Below, piece after piece: positions 25,575 through 34,885 of a stretch of DNA of 64,000 nt. Source of the DNA: Duganella margarita (lineage in GTDB: Bacteria; Pseudomonadota; Gammaproteobacteria; Burkholderiales; Burkholderiaceae_D). Both the position numbers and the translations under genes were made by a program. The stretch lies in the NCBI RefSeq assembly GCF_009857535.1, contig NZ_WWCS01000012.1, forward strand, positions 146,608-210,607, given 5' to 3'. Each line of letters opens with the position of its first letter. Within the stretch, counting starts at the first letter, position 1. The notes under the pieces were generated by a model that saw only the letters and a list, made by a program, of their open reading frames with translations, was not told the DNA's origin and did no database searches.

Positions 25575-25575
25575 C
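25564..25575. promoter_or_regulatory. GTAACGCGTAAC site 3
   Basis: Third copy, spanning the stop codon of the small protein, 150 bp after site 2. The right half is GTAAC rather than GTTAC. Confidence 0.55.
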
Positions 25576-25582
25576 GAAAATG

Positions 25583-26689
25583 CTAGTACAGCACCACGGA
25601 ACGGATCGACTCGCCGCTTTTCATCAGATCGAAGCCTTCGTTGATGCGGTCCAGCGGCAGGCGGTGGGTGATCAGGTCGTCGATGTTGAGCTTGCCTTCC
25701 ATATACCAGTCGACAATCTTCGGCACGTCGGTACGACCACGGGCGCCGCCGAAGGCTGAGCCTTTCCATTCGCGACCGGTAACCAGCTGGAACGGACGGG
25801 TTGATATCTCCTGCCCCGCCGCCGCCACGCCGATGATGAACGACTGGCCCCAGCCCTTGTGCGTGCACTCCAGCGCCTGGCGCATCAGCGTGGTGTTGCC
25901 GACGCACTCGAAGCTGTAGTCGGCGCCGCCGTCGGTCAGCTGAACGATCTGGTCGACCACGTTCTCGGCCTCGTTCGGATTGATGAAATGGGTCATGCCG
26001 AACTTGCGCGCCATTTCCTGGCGGGCCGGATTGATATCGACGCCGATGATCTTGTCCGCGCCCACCATCTTGGCCGCCTGGATCACGTTCAACCCAATGC
26101 CGCCCAGGCCGAACACCACCACATTGGCGCCCGCCTCGACCTTGGCCGAGAACAGCACGGCGCCCACGCCGGTGGTGACGCCGCAACCGATGTAGCAGAC
26201 TTTATCGAACGGCGCATCCGAGCGGATCTTGGCCAGCGCAATCTCCGGCACCACGATGTAGTTGGAAAAGGTGGACGTGCCCATGTAGTGGAACAGCGGC
26301 TTGCCGTCCAGCGAGAAGCGGCTGGTGGCGTCAGGCATCAGGCCGCGGCCCTGGGTCGAGCGGATCGCCTGGCACAGGTTGGTCTTGCGCGACAGGCAGA
26401 ATTTGCACTGGCGGCATTCCGGCGTGTACAGCGGAATGACGTGGTCGTCTTTCTTCAGCGTGGTCACGCCGGCACCGACGTCAACTACCACACCGGCGCC
26501 TTCGTGCCCGAGGATGGCCGGGAACAGGCCTTCCGGATCGGCGCCGGACAGGGTGTAGTAATCGGTATGGCAAATGCCGGTGGCTTTCAGCTCGACCAGC
26601 ACCTCGCCCGCGCGCGGGCCAGCCAGGTCAACTTCTTCGATGGTCAGCGGCGCGCCGGCGCGCCATGCAACTGCTGCTTTGGTTTTCAT
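25583..26689 (-). CDS. frmA: S-(hydroxymethyl)glutathione dehydrogenase
   Basis: A 368-residue class III alcohol dehydrogenase that oxidises the formaldehyde-glutathione adduct and reduces S-nitrosoglutathione. It shows TGICHTDYYTLSGADPEGLFP, GHEGAGVV, the four-Cys zinc lobe ECRQCKFCLSRKTNLC, IGCGVTTGVGAV, the NAD site FGLGGIGLNVIQAAK and the family stretch GSAFGGARGRTDVP. The length fits the family. No frmR or S-formylglutathione hydrolase gene is adjacent. It is divergent from the GlxA-type regulator. Confidence 0.94.
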   Translation of the reverse strand: MKTKAAVAWRAGAPLTIEEVDLAGPRAGEVLVELKATGICHTDYYTLSGADPEGLFPAILGHEGAGVVVDVGAGVTTLKKDDHVIPLYTPECRQCKFCLSRKTNLCQAIRSTQGRGLMPDATSRFSLDGKPLFHYMGTSTFSNYIVVPEIALAKIRSDAPFDKVCYIGCGVTTGVGAVLFSAKVEAGANVVVFGLGGIGLNVIQAAKMVGADKIIGVDINPARQEMARKFGMTHFINPNEAENVVDQIVQLTDGGADYSFECVGNTTLMRQALECTHKGWGQSFIIGVAAAGQEISTRPFQLVTGREWKGSAFGGARGRTDVPKIVDWYMEGKLNIDDLITHRLPLDRINEGFDLMKSGESIRSVVLY

Positions 26690-26805
26690 GCGGGCTCCCG
26701 TTAAAAGATGGCAGCATTGTGCAGGCGGTCACGCCGCCCGTGGTCGCCCACGCATCAGAATGGCAGGAATTGGTACAATAATGACCGGATTTTTCTCACT
26801 GCCCT

Positions 26806-27834
26806 ATGAATTCATCTTCATCCCAGCCGCCGATCACGGTCGATATCGTGGTCTACCCGGGCTTTAAAGCGATGGAGGCCATCGGCCCGATGTCGGTCTT
26901 TGAATACGCCAACCTGCATTTGCAACGGCGCGGCAAAGCGCCCGGCTATGATGTCCGCATTGCCTCCGCCAAAACCGGCATGGTGCGCTCCGATACCCTG
27001 ATGGCGCTGGAAGCAACCAAGGCATTGAGTCCGCTGGCGCTGCCGGACAACGCCATCATCGTCGGCGCGCGCCATATTCAACAGGCGCTGGTCGACAGCG
27101 CCGCCATCACCGAATGGGTGGCAGCGGTCGCGGCGCGCATTCCGCGCCTGGCTTCCTTGTGCTCGGGCGCCTTCTTCCTGGCGGCGGCCGGCGTGTTGGA
27201 CGGCAAGCGCGCCACCACCCACTGGAGCGTGGCCGAGCGCCTGAAGGCGGCTTATCCGGCGATTGAGGTCGACGCCGACGCCATTTTCATTCGCGCGGAC
27301 AATGTGTGGACCTCGGCCGGCGTCACCGCCGGCATCGATCTCGCGCTGGCGCTGGTGGAAGAAGACTACGGCCGCGACCTGGCGCTGGAAGTGGCGACCG
27401 AAATGGTGGTCTACCTGAAGCGGCCGGGTGGCCAGTCACAATTCAGCTCCCATCTGCTGAGCGAGCGCACCACCCGCCCCAACATCCGCGCATTGCAAAA
27501 CTGGATACTGGACAACCTGCACGAACGCCTGTCGGTCGCGCAGCTGGCGCAAAAAGCCATGATGAGCGAGCGCCACTTTGCCCGTGTGTTCCAGCAGGAG
27601 GTCGGCCTGAGCACGCAGGAGTTCATCGAGATGTGCCGTTTCGAACGCGCCACCCAGCTGCTGGCCGACCTCGATCTGGCCTTGAAAGCCGTGGCGGCGC
27701 GCGCCTGCTTCAGCGACGAGGCGCATATGCGCCGGGTTTTCATCAAAAAGCTGGGCATTACGCCGAAAGTCTATCGCGAACGGTTCGCCACCACCGGCAT
27801 CGGGCGGGCGTCCGCCGCCCCCGACGAATTATGA
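26806..27834 (+). CDS. GlxA-family AraC transcriptional regulator
   Basis: A 342-residue regulator. Residues about 8-190 form a DJ-1/PfpI-type amidotransferase-like sensor with the nucleophile-elbow Cys in LCSGAFFLAAAG and the THWSVAERLKAAYP stretch. Residues about 230-335 are an AraC-type double helix-turn-helix (LSVAQLAQKAMMSERHFARV, then DLALKAVAARACFSDEAHMRR). The group includes regulators of amine and amino-acid catabolism. It is divergent from frmA with a 116-bp gap, so it may control that gene, but this is only positional. No clear ribosome site is visible before the ATG. Confidence 0.9.
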   Translation: MNSSSSQPPITVDIVVYPGFKAMEAIGPMSVFEYANLHLQRRGKAPGYDVRIASAKTGMVRSDTLMALEATKALSPLALPDNAIIVGARHIQQALVDSAAITEWVAAVAARIPRLASLCSGAFFLAAAGVLDGKRATTHWSVAERLKAAYPAIEVDADAIFIRADNVWTSAGVTAGIDLALALVEEDYGRDLALEVATEMVVYLKRPGGQSQFSSHLLSERTTRPNIRALQNWILDNLHERLSVAQLAQKAMMSERHFARVFQQEVGLSTQEFIEMCRFERATQLLADLDLALKAVAARACFSDEAHMRRVFIKKLGITPKVYRERFATTGIGRASAAPDEL

Positions 27835-27897
27835 GCGCAACCGTACAGTAAGGCGCTGGTCGCTGGGTTATCTTCCGCCTAACTAGAGGAGATCACC

Positions 27898-30264
27898 ATG
27901 ATGCTATGGATACTTGCGGCCGTCGTCGTCGCCATTACTGTACTGCTTGCTTACGCCCCGCTGCGGCGCAGCCTGATCACGCCGCGGATCTATGCGCTGT
28001 TCAAGCGTATCCTGCCGCCGATGTCCGATACCGAGCGCGACGCGCTGGAAGCCGGCACCACCTGGTGGGACGCCGACCTGTTCTCCGGCCGGCCGGACTG
28101 GAACAAGTTCATGGCGCTCAAGCGCCCCACCCTCACCGCCGAGGAACAGGCGTTCCTGGACAATGAAGTGCGCCAGCTGTGCGAGATGGTGGATGACTGG
28201 GAAGCCACCCAGGTCTGGCAAGGCCTGCCGGCGCCGGCCTGGCAATTTGCCCGCGACAAGGGCTTCCTCGGCATGATCATTCCCAAGCACTACGGCGGCA
28301 AGGCCTTCTCGGCCTATATGCATTCGCAAGTGGTGATGATGCTGTCGACGCGCTGCTCGGCGCTGGCGGTGCAGGTGATGGTGCCCAATTCGCTGGGGCC
28401 GGCCGAACTGTTGCTGCATTACGGCACCGACCAGCAAAAGGATTACTACCTGCCGCGCCTGGCCAAAGGCGAGGAAATCCCCTGCTTCGCGCTGACCAGC
28501 CCGTACGCCGGCTCGGACGCCGCCGCCATTCCGGACACCGGCGTGGTCTGCATGGGCGAGCATGAAGGCCGCGAGGTGCTGGGCTTGCGCATCACGTGGA
28601 ACAAGCGCTACATCACGCTGGGACCGATTGCCACGCTGCTCGGCCTGGCCTTCCGGGTTACCGATCCGGACCAGCTGTTGCCGGCCGACGCCAAACCCGG
28701 CATCACCTGCGCGCTGATCCCGACCACCCATCCGGGCGTCGTGATCGGCCGCCGCCACTGGCCGCTGAACGCCGTGTTCCAGAACGGTCCGACCAGCGGC
28801 AAGGATGTCTTCATTCCGATGGAGTGGATCATCGGCGGTCCGCAGCAAATCGGCAAAGGCTGGCGCATGCTGATGGAATGCCTGGCCGCCGGCCGCGCCA
28901 TTTCGCTGCCCTCGGCCAGCGTCGGCACGGCCAAGCTGGCGGTGCGCGGCACCAGCGCGTATTGCGCGATCCGCCGTCAGTTCAACACCGCGATCGGTAA
29001 ATTTGAAGGCGTGCAGGAAGCGCTGGCGCGCATGGGCGCCAATCTGTACATGATGGATGCGGCGCGCAAGCTGTCGGCGCTGGCCGTTGATCTCGGGGAA
29101 AAGCCGGCTGTCATCTCGGCCATCGCCAAATACCATGTGACCGAGCGCGGCCGCGCGGTGGTCAACGACGGTATGGATATCCTGGGCGGCAAAGGCATCT
29201 GCATGGGGCCGTCCAACTTCCTGGCGCGCGCGTATCAGCAGATTCCGATCGCCATCACGGTGGAAGGCGCCAATATTCTCACGCGTTGCCTGATCATCTT
29301 CGGCCAGGGCGCGATTCGCTCCCATCCTTACGTGCTGAAGGAAATGCGCTCCACCGCCGACGCCGATCAACGCCAGGGCCTGATCGATTTCGACGCCGCC
29401 TTCTTCGGCCACATGCGCTTCACGTTTGGCAATGCCTTCCGTTCGCTGTGGTACAGCCTGACCGGCGCCATGACCGCACCGGTGCCGCAACGCGCGTCGC
29501 GCGAGATGGCCAGCTATTACCGTGCGGTGGGCCGTCTGTCGACCGCCTTCGCGCTGATGACTGATTTGTCGATGTTCACGCTGGGTGGCGACCTGAAACG
29601 GCGCGAACGCATCTCGTCGCGCCTGGGCGACGTGCTGTCGATGCTGTACCTGATCAGCGCCACGCTGAAACGCTATGAGGATGACGGCCATCAGGAAGCC
29701 GATGCGCCGTATGCCCACTGGTCGATCCAGGATGCGCTCGACAAGGCGCAGATCGCGCTGGTCGGCGTGCTGGACAACTTCCCCAGCCGCCCGGCGGCCT
29801 GGCTGGCGCGGCTGCTGGTGTTCCCGTTCGGCCTGCCGTATGCGGCGCCGTCCGACCGCATCGGCGCGCAAGTGGCGACGGCGATGCAAACCCACGGCGA
29901 TTCCCGCGAACGGCTGCTGGCCGACACCTTCCTGGCCGACGACCTGCGCGATCCGGTCGCCTGCGGCGAACTGGCGTTCGGTTTGCTGAGCATGGTGGAT
30001 GGCATCGAGCACCGTCTGAAACCCGCCATCAAATCCGGCCAGCTGCCGCCGATACCGCAAAGCCTGCCGGAGATGGAACACTGGATCACCAACGCCGCCT
30101 CCCAAGGACTGATGACGCCGGAAGAACGGCGCGCGATGTCGGACTTTGCCCGCTACACCGACCTGTCGGTGCATGTGGACGACTTCCCGCCCGACCTCAA
30201 CGCGGCGGCCGACGCCGAACAGCGCCGCCGCATGGCGCCGCAAGCGCAAGCAGAGACGGCCTGA
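27898..30264 (+). CDS. fadE: acyl-CoA dehydrogenase FadE
   Basis: A 788-residue membrane-anchored acyl-CoA dehydrogenase carrying out the first step of fatty-acid beta-oxidation. One N-terminal membrane helix (about 3-20) precedes the enzyme. The flavoprotein core has FALTSPYAGSDAA, TWNKRYITLGPIATLLGLAF, IGKGWRMLMECLAAGRAISLP, GKFEGVQEALARM and ILGGKGICMGPSNF. The C-terminal third matches the DUF1974 extension of FadE. The size is close to E. coli FadE (814). GAGGAG lies 7 bases before the ATG. It is followed by an unrelated sensor kinase gene. Confidence 0.92.
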   Translation: MMLWILAAVVVAITVLLAYAPLRRSLITPRIYALFKRILPPMSDTERDALEAGTTWWDADLFSGRPDWNKFMALKRPTLTAEEQAFLDNEVRQLCEMVDDWEATQVWQGLPAPAWQFARDKGFLGMIIPKHYGGKAFSAYMHSQVVMMLSTRCSALAVQVMVPNSLGPAELLLHYGTDQQKDYYLPRLAKGEEIPCFALTSPYAGSDAAAIPDTGVVCMGEHEGREVLGLRITWNKRYITLGPIATLLGLAFRVTDPDQLLPADAKPGITCALIPTTHPGVVIGRRHWPLNAVFQNGPTSGKDVFIPMEWIIGGPQQIGKGWRMLMECLAAGRAISLPSASVGTAKLAVRGTSAYCAIRRQFNTAIGKFEGVQEALARMGANLYMMDAARKLSALAVDLGEKPAVISAIAKYHVTERGRAVVNDGMDILGGKGICMGPSNFLARAYQQIPIAITVEGANILTRCLIIFGQGAIRSHPYVLKEMRSTADADQRQGLIDFDAAFFGHMRFTFGNAFRSLWYSLTGAMTAPVPQRASREMASYYRAVGRLSTAFALMTDLSMFTLGGDLKRRERISSRLGDVLSMLYLISATLKRYEDDGHQEADAPYAHWSIQDALDKAQIALVGVLDNFPSRPAAWLARLLVFPFGLPYAAPSDRIGAQVATAMQTHGDSRERLLADTFLADDLRDPVACGELAFGLLSMVDGIEHRLKPAIKSGQLPPIPQSLPEMEHWITNAASQGLMTPEERRAMSDFARYTDLSVHVDDFPPDLNAAADAEQRRRMAPQAQAETA

Positions 30265-30325
30265 GTTGCTTTAGAATAAGCCCCTTTGCGGCAGCATTGC
30301 TGCGACTGCTTACGCATAGGGCCTT

Positions 30326-33307
30326 ATGTTTTTCCGATCCGCGCTGTTTGGTTTCCTCGTTTTCCTGTTCTCTACTGTCGCCGCCGCGCCCCAGCGGCCG
30401 TATTGGCATACCAGCATGGTGCATGCCGCCTGGACCAAGCGCGACGGCGCACCCGCGGCCGTGTTCGACATGGCGCAGGACCAGCGCGGCATGCTGTGGT
30501 TCACCGCCACCGACGGCATCTACCGTTTTGACGGCGTGCGCTTCGAGCGCACCACGGCGATTGACGGTAACCCGCTGCGCTCGTCCAATACCAGCGGCAT
30601 GCTGGCGGTCGGCACGGCGCTGTGGATCGGCTATAACTTCGGCGGTGTCAGCGTCTTCGACCAGGGCAAGGTGCGCCACTATGGGGCGGCGGAAGGGCTG
30701 CCGGAACGCAGCGTGTATCGCATCGAGCGCAACGGCAATGGCGTGATGTGGATCGCCAGCAGCGCCGGCCTGTATTGGCTGGACGGCGCGCGCTGGCGCC
30801 ATGTGGAACCGGAGGATGGCCTGCCATCCGGCGATTTCCATTACTTCACGGCGCTGCCGGACGGCAGCATCCTGGCCTACCACCCGCAAGGCCTGTATCG
30901 CAGCAGTGCCAATGGCCATCAATTCCATCTGGTGTCGAAGGACAAGCAGATCGAAATCGGCCACCTGCTGCCGAACGGCGATGTGCTGGCGGTCAGTGTC
31001 GATCATCGGCTGTACCGCTACACGCCGCGCGACGACAAGTTCCAGGCCGTGAATTTGCCGGGTGGCGAGCAGCCGTTCGGGGTGTTTGTCGACCATCGCG
31101 GCGGCATCTGGATCAATACCGATGACGGCGTCAAGCTGCTGGGCCGGGATTTGCGCGTCCAACGCACCTTCCTGGCGCCGCAAAACCTCAGTGGCAAGCT
31201 GATCTACAGCATGCTGGAAGACCGTGAAGGCAATGTCTGGCTGACCACCGAAAACGGCGTCGACCGTATCCGCGAGTCGCGCCTGACCGCCATTTCCCTG
31301 CCGCCGCGCATGTTCAGCGGTTTGAGCGTGCGCGCCGACCGCAACGGCACCGTCTGGATCGGCAATTACCAGACCACCGGCAATTACGAATTGCACAGCT
31401 TTGGCCTGCATGCCGACGGTAGCCGCGAGGCCACGCCGCTGACCAACATCACCGCCACGGCGCGCGCGCCGGATGGCAGCGTCTGGTTCGGCAACGCCGA
31501 GCAGATCTGGCACCGGGAAGACGGCCGCTGGCGTAGTTGGCCCTTGCCGCCTGGGTTGCGCGGTCATGAGGTGCAGGCGTTGGCGATGGACCGCGCCGGC
31601 CGCCTGTGGGTATCGGTGCTGCGCAAGGGCGTGCATGTGCTGCATGAAGGCCAGTGGCAGGCCGGCGGCGGACATGCCGAGCTGGCGCCGCGCACCGCCG
31701 TGTCACTGTATGCGGATCCGCAAGGCGCGGTCTGGATCGGCTATCCCGGCAATCACCTGGCGCTGGTGCAAGGCGATGCGGTGCGCCAGTTTGGTCCCGA
31801 GGATGGGCTGGCGGTGGGCAACGTCACGGTCATGGACAGTGGCGCCGGCCATCTATGGGTCGGCGGCGACCAGGGCGTGGCCGTGCTCGCCGGTGGCCGT
31901 TTCACCGCCCTGTCGGACGCTGCCGGCGCGCGCATGAACGGCGTCTCCGGGCTGGTCGCGTCCAGCGACGGCGGCCTGTGGCTGCATGGCGCCGACGGCC
32001 TGATCCGTATCACCGCGCCGGCGCTGAAGGCTGCGCTGGCCGGGGGCGGCCAGCGGCTGCGGGCCGAGCACTTTGATTACCTGGATGGCCACGAAGGCAA
32101 ACCGGCGCAGTTGCGGCCGCTGTCGGCGTTGACGGAGGCGCCCGACGGCCGGCTGTGGTACGCCACCACCGGCAGCGTCGGCTGGATCGATCCGGCCCGC
32201 ATCGACAGCAATCCGCTGCCGCCGGCGCCGCAGATTACCGCCTTGCGCACCGACCTCCAGGGCTATTTCCCGCAATCGGGCCTGGTGCTGCCACAGCGCA
32301 CCACCAACCTGGAACTGGATTTTACGGCGGCGGCACTGTCGATCCCGGAGCGGGTGCGGTTCCGCTACCGTCTGGTGGGACTGGAATCGGGGTGGCGTGA
32401 CGCCGGCGCCCGCCGCACCGCGTTCTACACCAATCTGAGCCCGGGCCAGTACCGGTTTGAAGTCAGCGCCATGAATGAAGATGGGGTCTGGAGTACCACG
32501 CCGGGCGTCCTCGCCTTCAGCATCACGCCGGCATTCACGCAAACCCTGTGGTTCAAGGCGATGTGCGGGCTGGTGGTGTTGGGGGCGCTGTATCTGCTGT
32601 ACTGCTGGCGGTTGGCGCTGGCGACGCGGCGGATGGCGGAACGCATGGGGGAACGCCGCCGCGAGCGCGAACGCATCGCCCGCACCCTGCACGATAATTT
32701 CCTGCAAAGCGTGCAGACCTTGATGATCTTCTTCTCGCAGGTGAAGAAGGGCTTGTCGCCCACCGATCCGGCGCAAAAGCGCATCGACGCCGCGCTGGAC
32801 GCGGCCGATCTGGTGCTCAACGAAGGCCGCTCGCAAGTCCACGAACTGCGCAGCAATACCCTGCAGGAAGAACTCGATAGCGCATTGGCCGGCGTCGGCC
32901 AGGCGCTGGCTGAGCAGCACGGGGTGCGCTTCGCGCTGGAGGTGACCGGCGCGCCGGCGCCGTTACGCGAGGAAATTGCGGCAGAAGCCTATGCGATTGC
33001 CCGCGAGGCCATGCTCAACGCCTTCCGGCATGCCAACAGCGACGACGTCAGGGTCACGCTGGCCTACACGCGCAAGCATCTTGTGCTGACGGTCGCCGAC
33101 CGGGGCCAGGGGCTGAGCGCCGAGGTGCTGGCCGCCGGCGAACGTCCCGGCCACTGGGGCTTGCCGGGCATGCGCGAGCGTGCCGAGAGCGTTGGCGGCA
33201 CGCTGGCCGTGCACAGTGCGGCCGGCGCCGGCACCCGGATTATTTTGCGTCTGCCGGGGCGGCGCGCGTACCGGCGCGGACCAGCATCTGCAATTCCGCC
33301 TCAGTGA
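30326..33307 (+). CDS. beta-propeller sensor histidine kinase (HisKA_3 type), orphan
   Basis: A 993-residue membrane sensor. A signal peptide (FLVFLFSTVAAA) leads into about 640 residues of regulator-propeller repeats (G-x-(L/V)-W-(F/I)-(A/G/T) patterns such as GMLWFTATDGIYRF and GNVWLTTENGVDRI). A Y_Y_Y domain follows (NLELDFTAAALS, FRYRLVG, NLSPGQYRFEV), then one membrane helix near 750 and a dimerisation box with His789 in RTLHDNFLQSVQ. The HATPase domain carries Asn898 and the DRGQG and GLPGMRERA motifs. It is of NarX/DegS type and would need a LuxR-type response regulator. None lies beside it; the next gene is convergent and unrelated. The ligand may be a saccharide, as for other propeller sensors, but this is inference. 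Confidence 0.92.
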   Translation: MFFRSALFGFLVFLFSTVAAAPQRPYWHTSMVHAAWTKRDGAPAAVFDMAQDQRGMLWFTATDGIYRFDGVRFERTTAIDGNPLRSSNTSGMLAVGTALWIGYNFGGVSVFDQGKVRHYGAAEGLPERSVYRIERNGNGVMWIASSAGLYWLDGARWRHVEPEDGLPSGDFHYFTALPDGSILAYHPQGLYRSSANGHQFHLVSKDKQIEIGHLLPNGDVLAVSVDHRLYRYTPRDDKFQAVNLPGGEQPFGVFVDHRGGIWINTDDGVKLLGRDLRVQRTFLAPQNLSGKLIYSMLEDREGNVWLTTENGVDRIRESRLTAISLPPRMFSGLSVRADRNGTVWIGNYQTTGNYELHSFGLHADGSREATPLTNITATARAPDGSVWFGNAEQIWHREDGRWRSWPLPPGLRGHEVQALAMDRAGRLWVSVLRKGVHVLHEGQWQAGGGHAELAPRTAVSLYADPQGAVWIGYPGNHLALVQGDAVRQFGPEDGLAVGNVTVMDSGAGHLWVGGDQGVAVLAGGRFTALSDAAGARMNGVSGLVASSDGGLWLHGADGLIRITAPALKAALAGGGQRLRAEHFDYLDGHEGKPAQLRPLSALTEAPDGRLWYATTGSVGWIDPARIDSNPLPPAPQITALRTDLQGYFPQSGLVLPQRTTNLELDFTAAALSIPERVRFRYRLVGLESGWRDAGARRTAFYTNLSPGQYRFEVSAMNEDGVWSTTPGVLAFSITPAFTQTLWFKAMCGLVVLGALYLLYCWRLALATRRMAERMGERRRERERIARTLHDNFLQSVQTLMIFFSQVKKGLSPTDPAQKRIDAALDAADLVLNEGRSQVHELRSNTLQEELDSALAGVGQALAEQHGVRFALEVTGAPAPLREEIAAEAYAIAREAMLNAFRHANSDDVRVTLAYTRKHLVLTVADRGQGLSAEVLAAGERPGHWGLPGMRERAESVGGTLAVHSAAGAGTRIILRLPGRRAYRRGPASAIPPQ

Positions 33308-34073
33308 AGCCGGCCTGGCGGCGCGCTTCCAGATTGAACGGGCCGCGTGGCGTCGGCGCCTTGTATTGGGCCGCCAGCGCGGTGTAGGCCGGGATCAGCT
33401 CCAGCCCGCGCAGGCGGCACAGGTAGCCGTACCAGCGATTGCCGATCTCGACATGGCCGATCTCGTCGCGCAGGATGATGTCGAGGATGGCGGCGGCTTG
33501 CTGGTCCCCTGCCTGGGCCAGCTTGGCGCGCAGCGGCGGGTTGGCGTCGAGCCCGCGCGCTTCGAGCGTGCGCGGCACCAGCGCCATGCGCGCCAGCACG
33601 TCGTCGCTGGTCTTGGCCACCATCTCCCACAGGCTGTCGTGGGCCAGGAACTGGCCGTAGCCATAGCCCAGCCGCTGCAAATGTTCTTCCAGCAGCGAAA
33701 AATGGTAAGCCTCTTCCCTGGCGACCTGCAGCCAGTCGGTGTAGTAAGCGGCCGGCATGCCGGCAAAGCGCCAGATCGCATCCAGGGCCAGATTGATGGC
33801 GTTGAATTCGATGTGCGCCAGTGCGTGGATCAGCATGGCGCGGCCTTCCGGCGTATTCATGGCGCGCCGTCCCACTTGCAGCGGCGGCACCAGCTCAGGC
33901 CGCACGGGCCGGCCGGGTATTTCCGACGTTGAGGTCAGCTGCGCCGCCGGATCCGGCAGGCAAACGCCCTGTTCCGATGCGGTCGACAACGCAGACACCG
34001 CCGCCACCTTGGCCGCCGGATCGGACTCGGTCAGGCATTGCAGCGCGTGGGCGCGGAGTTCGGCAGCAGTCAT
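33240..34073 (-). CDS. DUF455 ferritin-like protein
   Basis: A 277-residue soluble protein of the DUF455 family with a ferritin-like four-helix fold. Metal-ligand-like E-x-x-H patterns are present: HIEFNAINLALD, AREEAYHFSLLEEHL and RDEIGHVEIGNRWYGYL. The ATG at 34073 (MTAAELRAHA) follows GGAAGA and is preferred over upstream in-frame starts that add a non-conserved tail. The 3' end overlaps the convergent histidine kinase gene by 68 bases. The family is thought to bind a di-iron centre; the reaction is unknown. Confidence 0.82.
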   Translation of the reverse strand: MTAAELRAHALQCLTESDPAAKVAAVSALSTASEQGVCLPDPAAQLTSTSEIPGRPVRPELVPPLQVGRRAMNTPEGRAMLIHALAHIEFNAINLALDAIWRFAGMPAAYYTDWLQVAREEAYHFSLLEEHLQRLGYGYGQFLAHDSLWEMVAKTSDDVLARMALVPRTLEARGLDANPPLRAKLAQAGDQQAAAILDIILRDEIGHVEIGNRWYGYLCRLRGLELIPAYTALAAQYKAPTPRGPFNLEARRQAGFTEAELQMLVRAGTRAAPADAK

Positions 34074-34247
34074 ACGGATCTTCCAAATTGCGAGGGCGGT
34101 AGTGTAGCACTTTGGTTCTTCAAGAACTAATCCCTGTCCTACACCCACACTGCACGCGCACCGATACCTCAACCGTCTGGCAAGCAGCATGATGATGCCT
34201 GTCACCGCATTGTTCAGGCGGGACCTTACCAACCTTTGGAGACCATC

Positions 34248-34781
34248 ATGAGCTATCTAGACCGCGACACCTACGGCATTTATCGCAGCGACGACGCAAC
34301 CGGCCCCGGCCCACGCCTGATGGGCGCCGACACGCTCATCGGTGAGGACGTGTACAACCGCCAGGACGAAGACCTGGGCGACATCAAGGAAATCATGCTG
34401 GACATCCGCAGCGGCGACGTGGCGTACGCCGTGCTGTCCTTCGGCGGCTGGCTGGGCATGGGCGACAAGCTGTTCGCTGTGCCATGGCAGGCGCTGCAAC
34501 TGGACACCGAAAACAAGCGCTTCCTGCTGGACGTGTCCAAGGACCACCTGAAAAACGCGCCCGGCTTTGACCAGGACAACTGGCCCGACATGGCCAGTAC
34601 CGAGTTCAACACCCAGATGCACACTTTTTACGGCACCCAGCAAAATGTGGCCGGCGGCGTGACCTCCACCGGCAGCGTGATGGGCAGCGGCAGCGCCAGT
34701 CTGCAAAGCGATCCCGGCTATGTCGATCCGACCTACCCCAATCGCGGCGGCAGCATGGGCTCCGGCGGCGGCAATATTTGA
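34248..34781 (+). CDS. PRC-barrel domain protein
   Basis: A 177-residue soluble protein. Residues about 30-105 form a PRC-barrel (ADTLIGEDVYNRQDEDLGDIKEIMLDIRSG, then YAVLSFGG and FAVPWQALQLD). The last 60 residues are low-complexity, rich in Gly, Ser and Asn. The ATG at 34248 follows TTTGGAG. Single PRC-barrel proteins of this kind are often stress-related, but no specific role can be given. The ATP-grasp operon begins about 100 bp downstream, behind an inverted repeat. Confidence 0.85.
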   Translation: MSYLDRDTYGIYRSDDATGPGPRLMGADTLIGEDVYNRQDEDLGDIKEIMLDIRSGDVAYAVLSFGGWLGMGDKLFAVPWQALQLDTENKRFLLDVSKDHLKNAPGFDQDNWPDMASTEFNTQMHTFYGTQQNVAGGVTSTGSVMGSGSASLQSDPGYVDPTYPNRGGSMGSGGGNI

Positions 34782-34820
34782 CCGGTGAGGGAAGGCGCCC
34801 TCCAGGCGCCTGCACCAAAA

Positions 34821-34884
34821 TCGGGCATTCCCCTTGGCACGTTTCTTGATAGAAGAATAAACGTGCCAAACAGGGAATGTCCGA
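34821..34884 (+). promoter_or_regulatory. long inverted repeat, sigma-54-like promoter and start-site hairpin of the ATP-grasp/Anbu operon
   Basis: TTGGCACGTTT (34834-34844) and AAACGTGCCAA (34859-34869) are perfect inverted copies around 14 bases. Outside them CATTCCC (34826-34832) pairs with GGGAATG (34873-34879) and TCGG with CCGA, giving about 22 pairs in all. The right arm covers the Shine-Dalgarno AGGGA. The left arm reads TTGGCACGTTTCTTGA, a sigma-54 -24/-12 element with correct GG-N10 spacing but GA instead of GC at -12. Confidence 0.6.
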
Positions 34885-34885
34885 T

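Noticed and set aside
27904..30249. 781-codon open frame on the minus strand
   Set aside because: Antisense to fadE over its whole length.
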